Shown in pieces: positions 8,859-12,156 of a stretch of DNA of 12,156 nt. The DNA lies in assembly GCA_965661115.1 (NCBI GenBank), contig CBFICO010000070.1:1-12156 (forward strand). The letters run 5' to 3'. Numbering within the stretch: position 1 is the stretch's first letter; each line of letters opens with the position of its first letter. The position numbers and the translations under genes were made by a program. The stretch is from UBA6770 sp965661115. GTDB lineage: Bacteria; Bacteroidota; Bacteroidia; Flavobacteriales_G; Salibacteraceae. Under the pieces are notes generated by a model. The model saw only the letters and a program-made list of their open reading frames with translations, searched no databases and had not been told where the DNA came from.

Positions 8859-9796
8859 TAGGCTTCTGCATTTTGATTTGGTTCAACTTTTTCAATTTTA
8901 GTTTCCTCCACAAAGCGGAAAGCTGATGCTAAAATTTCCTCGTTTTCTTGAGCAAGGGGTTGCTCTTTGGCGAATTTCACCAAATCGGTAAGCATCAGTA
9001 ACTTGCGCAATGAGCGTTTCTGAGTTTCACTCAATTCGGATAGACGCAAAAAGTGCATTATTTCCTCTGTAGTTTGCTCAAGCGCTTGAATTTCAAATCT
9101 GTTTTCTATGTACTCTCTTACAATCTCTGATAACTCGACATGGAATTGTTTTATGCGGTTATTCTGCCAGTGCTGCTCTTGTTCTAGTGCTTTTAATTTT
9201 CCATAAGCAATAATGTGCGCAGGAATGTTTGGTTTTACTTCAATAATTTGTTCTGGTTGTTTTTTTCTTCTGAATATTAAAATGCTAATAATCGCTATAA
9301 CCAGGGCTGCCAACCAGATGTACAATAAATACTTGCCGTATGCATCAAAATAATCCTTCCATGTTAGCGGGTCAGATTCAATTCCTTTAATATCTGCAAT
9401 GGCATTTGTACTATCGATTGGAATGGTAGCTACGCCAATTAAAAAGGCATTGGTGCCGAATGTATCCCCATTTATTACTGCTGGGATAGGTGGGATGGGG
9501 TAATAACCGGAATCCCAGCTAGTAATGAATACATTTTTTGAGAAGGTGTAATTGCCATTTTCGTCGGTGGTATCCCACTCGGTTTGTCGCACAATTTCCA
9601 CGTTGCTCGCCATCGAATCTAAAAACAAAGGCAAGGAAATAATGTCAGCCTCTTGGGCTTTAACCTCTACAGATACATTTATCTGCTGACCAATAAGAAT
9701 GATATTGGTGTCAGGCTTGGCGGTAATTCCTTTGGTTTGAGCAAAAGAAAATAAGCTCAACAAACTAAAAAACGATATGAAAATCAGCTGCCTCAT
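8858..9796 (-). CDS. DUF4381-like single-pass membrane protein of the Bat operon (BatD-like tail)
   Basis: 312 residues; it has no bat letter name that I know. A signal peptide (1-20, ending SFAQ) is followed by a beta-rich periplasmic domain (about 22-125) containing VSVEVKA and a GYYPIPPIPAVINGD segment. A TM helix spans about 155-175, followed by RRKK and a helical cytosolic domain (about 190-300). The cytosolic part aligns by eye with the tail of BatD: QFHVELSEIVREYIENRFEI here against KFYEAVFKSIYGFISNKFNI in BatD. The DPLTWKDYF segment before the TM helix and the overall plan suggest DUF4381-type proteins, which accompany MoxR/vWA clusters. It overlaps the DUF58 stop by 4 nt (ATGA) and the batA start by 1 nt, so it is an integral operon member. 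Inferred role: link between cytosolic MoxR/DUF58 and the membrane vWA proteins. Confidence 0.8.
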   Translation of the reverse strand: MRQLIFISFFSLLSLFSFAQTKGITAKPDTNIILIGQQINVSVEVKAQEADIISLPLFLDSMASNVEIVRQTEWDTTDENGNYTFSKNVFITSWDSGYYPIPPIPAVINGDTFGTNAFLIGVATIPIDSTNAIADIKGIESDPLTWKDYFDAYGKYLLYIWLAALVIAIISILIFRRKKQPEQIIEVKPNIPAHIIAYGKLKALEQEQHWQNNRIKQFHVELSEIVREYIENRFEIQALEQTTEEIMHFLRLSELSETQKRSLRKLLMLTDLVKFAKEQPLAQENEEILASAFRFVEETKIEKVEPNQNAEA

Positions 9797-10671
9797 CGTT
9801 TGTGTTCGCGCTTTTTAAATAGGTTCATTAATGGTTTTACGTAATTTTCTCCAGTAGAAATACTGGTGTAATCTATACCAGCTTTTTTGAGTTGGTCGAA
9901 CAATTTTTCTCGGTGGTTTCTGGCATTAGTTTCATAATCTTTACGCACCGAGTCACTTGAAGTATCCACCATCAGTGTCTGTCCACTTTCGGCGTCAAAA
10001 AAGGGCACAAGGCCAATGTTGGGCAATTTGTCCTGAAGTTTATCGTAAATCCTTAGCGCAATTAAATCGTGTTTTTTGTTGGCAACTTTCAGTGCGCTTT
10101 CGTAATCGTTTTGATCAATGAAATCAGAAAGTAAAAAGGCAGTACTTTTCTTTTTGATAGCATTGGTTAAGTAGCGTAATGCTTCACCAATGTTTGTCCC
10201 TTTGGTTTGTGGCTCAAATGAAATTAGCTCGCGAATAATTCTAAGAATATGGCTTTTCCCTTTCTTGGGTGGAATAAATTTTTCCACTTCGTTTCCAAAA
10301 AAGATTACACCAATCTTATCGTTATTCTGAATTGCAGAAAAGGAGAGCACCGCGCATATTTCAGTAATCAGTTCTTTTTTTAGTTGCTTACGTGTACCAA
10401 AAACTTCTGATGCACTGGTATCCACCAAAAGCATAACGGTCATTTCACGTTCTTCCTCAAAAACCTTTACAAATGGGTTGTTGAATCGAGCCGTTACGTT
10501 CCAATCAATTTTACGGATTTCATCTCCAGGATAATAGTCGCGCACCTCGCTAAACGCCATGCCGGAGCCTTTGAATGCCGAATGGTATTCACCCGCAAAG
10601 AGCTGATTTGACAAGCCCTTTGTCTTAATTTCAATTTTCCGTACTTTTTTGAGTAGCTCCGAGGTTTCCAT
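9793..10671 (-). CDS. DUF58 family protein with a vWA-like fold
   Basis: 292 residues from ATG 10671. A TTG one codon upstream (10674) is in frame, but the ATG is the ordinary choice. There is no signal peptide or TM helix, so it is probably cytosolic. The DUF58 signature R-D-Y-Y-P-G-D-E-I-R-x-I-D-W-N-x-T-A-R is at 44-62. A vWA-like core follows with a MIDAS pattern: DTSAS at 84-88, T159 in GTN and D183 in LLSDF. DUF58 proteins are regularly encoded next to MoxR ATPases and are presumed substrates or adaptors of them; the biochemical role is not established. It begins 11 nt after the moxR stop and ends in TGA, overlapping the next gene by 4 nt. Confidence 0.93.
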   Translation of the reverse strand: METSELLKKVRKIEIKTKGLSNQLFAGEYHSAFKGSGMAFSEVRDYYPGDEIRKIDWNVTARFNNPFVKVFEEEREMTVMLLVDTSASEVFGTRKQLKKELITEICAVLSFSAIQNNDKIGVIFFGNEVEKFIPPKKGKSHILRIIRELISFEPQTKGTNIGEALRYLTNAIKKKSTAFLLSDFIDQNDYESALKVANKKHDLIALRIYDKLQDKLPNIGLVPFFDAESGQTLMVDTSSDSVRKDYETNARNHREKLFDQLKKAGIDYTSISTGENYVKPLMNLFKKREHKR

Positions 10672-10682
10672 CAACTATTGGT

Positions 10683-11711
10683 TTATGGAATTTCTACACG
10701 GTTCAATATTTCGGTGATAATATCTTCTGTTGAGACGTTCTCTGCCTCCGCTTCGTAACTCAATCCAATTCTATGGCGCATTACGTCTTTGCACACAGCG
10801 CGCACATCTTCTGGAATTACGTATCCTCTTCGATTAATAAACGCGTAGGCTTTTGCCGCTTTAGCTAGACTAATACTTGCTCTTGGAGAAGCCCCAAAAT
10901 CTATCAGATTAGAAAAGTCAGCTAAACCATAGTCCTTTGGTGTTCTGGTTGCGTACACGATATCTACAATGTACTGCTCAATTTTTTCGTCGAGGTAAAC
11001 CTCTTTTACAATCTCTTTAACTTTAACTACATCGGCAGGACTAATTACTGGATTCACTTTTTGGAAACCAGCTTTTGAGATATTACTTCTTATGATGAGT
11101 TTTTCTTCTTCTTTTTTAGGGTAGTCAAGAACAACTTTTAGCATAAAACGGTCAACTTGAGCTTCTGGCAACGGATAAGTTCCTTCTTGCTCAACCGGGT
11201 TTTGGGTTGCCATTACCAAGAAAGGTTTTGGTAAATCGAAGGTGTTTTCGCCAATGGTAACTTGCTTTTCTTGCATGGCTTCAAGCAGTGCCGATTGCAC
11301 TTTTGCAGGGGCACGGTTAATCTCGTCTGCTAATACAAAGTTGGCGAAGATTGGCCCTTTTTTAATGCTGAATTCTTCTTTCTTCTGACTGTAAATCATG
11401 GTTCCCAGGACATCGGCAGGCAACAGGTCTGGAGTAAATTGTATTCTACTAAAATCTGCGCTAACGGCTTGCGATAATGTGGTTATGGCTAAAGTTTTTG
11501 CTAATCCGGGAACACCTTCTAAAAGAATGTGACCATCACTTAACATTCCAATCAAAAGCGATTGCACCATATGTTGCTGACCTACAATTACTTTTCCCAT
11601 TTCTAGGTTAAGCAGCTCAACAAAGGCGCTTTCTTTCTGAATTTTTTCATTCAACGCTCTAATATCCGATGAACCAGAAGTGGTTTGAGTATTACTTGTT
11701 TCTAATTCCAT
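10683..11711 (-). CDS. moxR: MoxR-family AAA+ ATPase
   Basis: 342 residues, a typical length for MoxR (AAA_3) ATPases. Walker A GVPGLAKT at 66-73, Walker B with D129-E130 in VLADEINRAP, sensor 1 N171 in ATQNP, a probable arginine finger R188 in QVDRF and sensor 2 R277 in GASPRAS are all intact; the lid domain is about 225-342. No signal peptide or TM helix, so it is cytosolic. MoxR proteins are thought to work as ATP-driven chaperones that insert cofactors into, or remodel, partner complexes, nearly always with vWA proteins. As first gene of the eight-gene operon it is the energy source of the proposed system. Start: ATG with an AT-rich leader and no Shine-Dalgarno site, as usual in Bacteroidota. 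A promoter is not clearly seen; the best -7-like matches have one mismatch each (GAGTTTTG at 11756-11763, CACGTTTG at 11813-11820). Confidence 0.96.
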   Translation of the reverse strand: MELETSNTQTTSGSSDIRALNEKIQKESAFVELLNLEMGKVIVGQQHMVQSLLIGMLSDGHILLEGVPGLAKTLAITTLSQAVSADFSRIQFTPDLLPADVLGTMIYSQKKEEFSIKKGPIFANFVLADEINRAPAKVQSALLEAMQEKQVTIGENTFDLPKPFLVMATQNPVEQEGTYPLPEAQVDRFMLKVVLDYPKKEEEKLIIRSNISKAGFQKVNPVISPADVVKVKEIVKEVYLDEKIEQYIVDIVYATRTPKDYGLADFSNLIDFGASPRASISLAKAAKAYAFINRRGYVIPEDVRAVCKDVMRHRIGLSYEAEAENVSTEDIITEILNRVEIP

Positions 11712-11880
11712 AATTTAAATCGTTGTAATTTATAAACACGCTTAGTAGTAGTTTGCAAAACTCTAGCAACAGCGAGGGTTGTAGGCGTTTTTCGCTGTTA
11801 ATTAAAGTTAAGCAAACGTGGTCGCAAAATGTTTCATATCGCCCTACTTTCGGGGGTTGTAGCTGTTAAAAAAAAACAAA
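11712..11880. promoter_or_regulatory. Divergent intergenic region between moxR and the MazG-like gene
   Basis: This 169-bp AT-rich region must hold promoters for both directions. Minus-strand -7-like candidates are GAGTTTTG (11756-11763) and CACGTTTG (11813-11820); the plus-strand candidate is TACTTTCG (11845-11852), 28 nt before the ATG. Each differs from TAnnTTTG at one position and none has a clear -33 partner. A TTTGCAAA palindrome (11752-11759) and a longer inverted repeat (11768-11799) are also present. An A-rich run just before the plus-strand ATG is typical of Bacteroidota translation starts. Confidence 0.5.
11768..11799. repeat. Perfect 8-bp inverted repeat upstream of moxR
   Basis: AACAGCGA (11768-11775) and TCGCTGTT (11792-11799) are exact reverse complements separated by 16 nt. 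It lies about 57 bp upstream of the moxR ATG. It could be a two-half-site operator between the divergent genes, or, if transcription of moxR starts beyond it, a hairpin in the moxR leader. There is no T-tract on either side, so it is not a terminator. Confidence 0.6.
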
Positions 11881-12156
11881 ATGGAATCGAAAAAATTATC
11901 CCTAGAAAAGACCATAGACTTTGTACGCGAATTCCACGAAGCGTTTAAAGTTCCTTTCGAGCAAAAACCAACAGTAGAATTATCTAACGATATCATTGAA
12001 TTGCGCCATAAACTAATGCACGAAGAAAACGAAGAGTACTTAGAAGCTGCAAAAGCAGGCGATATGGTTGAAGTTGCCGATGCATTAGGAGATATGCTTT
12101 ACATTTTATGCGGTACTATTATCACGCATGGCATGCAGCATAAAATAGAGGAAGTA
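11881..12156 (+). CDS. MazG/PRA-PH-like nucleotide pyrophosphohydrolase, 5' part (continues beyond the right edge)
   Basis: I translated 92 codons from ATG 11881 to the edge without a stop. The all-helical fragment has the metal-binding pattern of the MazG/phosphoribosyl-ATP pyrophosphohydrolase superfamily: E48/E49 with E51/E52 in MHEENEEY, then E64 and D67 in EVADALGDMLYI with D71. Such enzymes cleave nucleoside triphosphates to monophosphate plus pyrophosphate; substrates range from dUTP and damaged nucleotides to phosphoribosyl-ATP. It lacks histidine-biosynthesis neighbours and the N-terminal region (FHEAFKVPFEQKPTVEL) resembles stand-alone house-cleaning members rather than HisE, but the substrate cannot be decided. 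It is divergent from the bat operon, so a shared role is not implied. An A-rich sequence precedes the ATG. Confidence 0.85.
   Translation, partial: MESKKLSLEKTIDFVREFHEAFKVPFEQKPTVELSNDIIELRHKLMHEENEEYLEAAKAGDMVEVADALGDMLYILCGTIITHGMQHKIEEV

Noticed and set aside
10672..10674. TTG start for the DUF58 gene
   Set aside because: An ATG follows immediately in frame at 10671; the extra codon adds nothing and TTG starts are less likely.

Overview
The window looks like a chromosomal segment of a low-GC member of the Bacteroidota, probably Flavobacteriales-like. Three things point there: a complete Bat (Bacteroides aerotolerance) cluster with a MoxR ATPase, a TonB-dependent receptor with an N-terminal carboxypeptidase-regulatory-like domain, and TAnnTTTG-type -7 elements with no clear Shine-Dalgarno sites. 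I cannot name the genus from sequence alone. No tRNA, rRNA, insertion sequence, CRISPR array or phage gene was seen.

Layout: (1) 1-2149, minus: 5' part of a TonB-dependent outer-membrane receptor that runs off the left edge. (2) 2216-3283, minus: branched-chain amino acid aminotransferase (ilvE) with its own promoter. (3) 3416-3462: two small dyads, the second with a U-rich tail, ending the large operon to the right. (4) 3463-11711, minus: eight contiguous genes read in the order moxR, DUF58 protein, DUF4381-like membrane protein, batA, batB, batC, batD, batE. (5) 11712-11880: divergent intergenic region with a perfect 8-bp inverted repeat. (6) 11881-12156, plus: start of a MazG/PRA-PH-like nucleotide pyrophosphohydrolase that runs off the right edge.

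The eight-gene operon is extremely compact: junctions are 4-bp ATGA overlaps, 1-bp TAATG overlaps or gaps of 1-11 nt. It encodes a cytosolic AAA+ ATPase (MoxR), a probable cytosolic vWA-type protein (DUF58), two membrane-anchored vWA proteins with intact MIDAS motifs whose vWA domains probably face the periplasm (BatA, BatB), a periplasmic TPR protein with a long Q/N/E/D/K-rich tail (BatC), two single-pass proteins with periplasmic beta-rich domains and cytosolic helical tails (the DUF4381-like protein and BatD), and a TPR + two-TM + SH3 protein (BatE). Inference: this is one envelope-spanning MoxR-vWA chaperone-like machine in which the cytosolic tails of BatD and the DUF4381-like protein could link MoxR/DUF58 to the periplasmic vWA/TPR components. 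The family is known, but its molecular function remains poorly defined, so it is the best candidate here for an under-described system. The points I find most notable are the apparent homology between the DUF4381-like tail and the BatD tail, a pure (CAA)11 polyglutamine tract in batD, and the low-complexity tail of BatC encoded right next to it.
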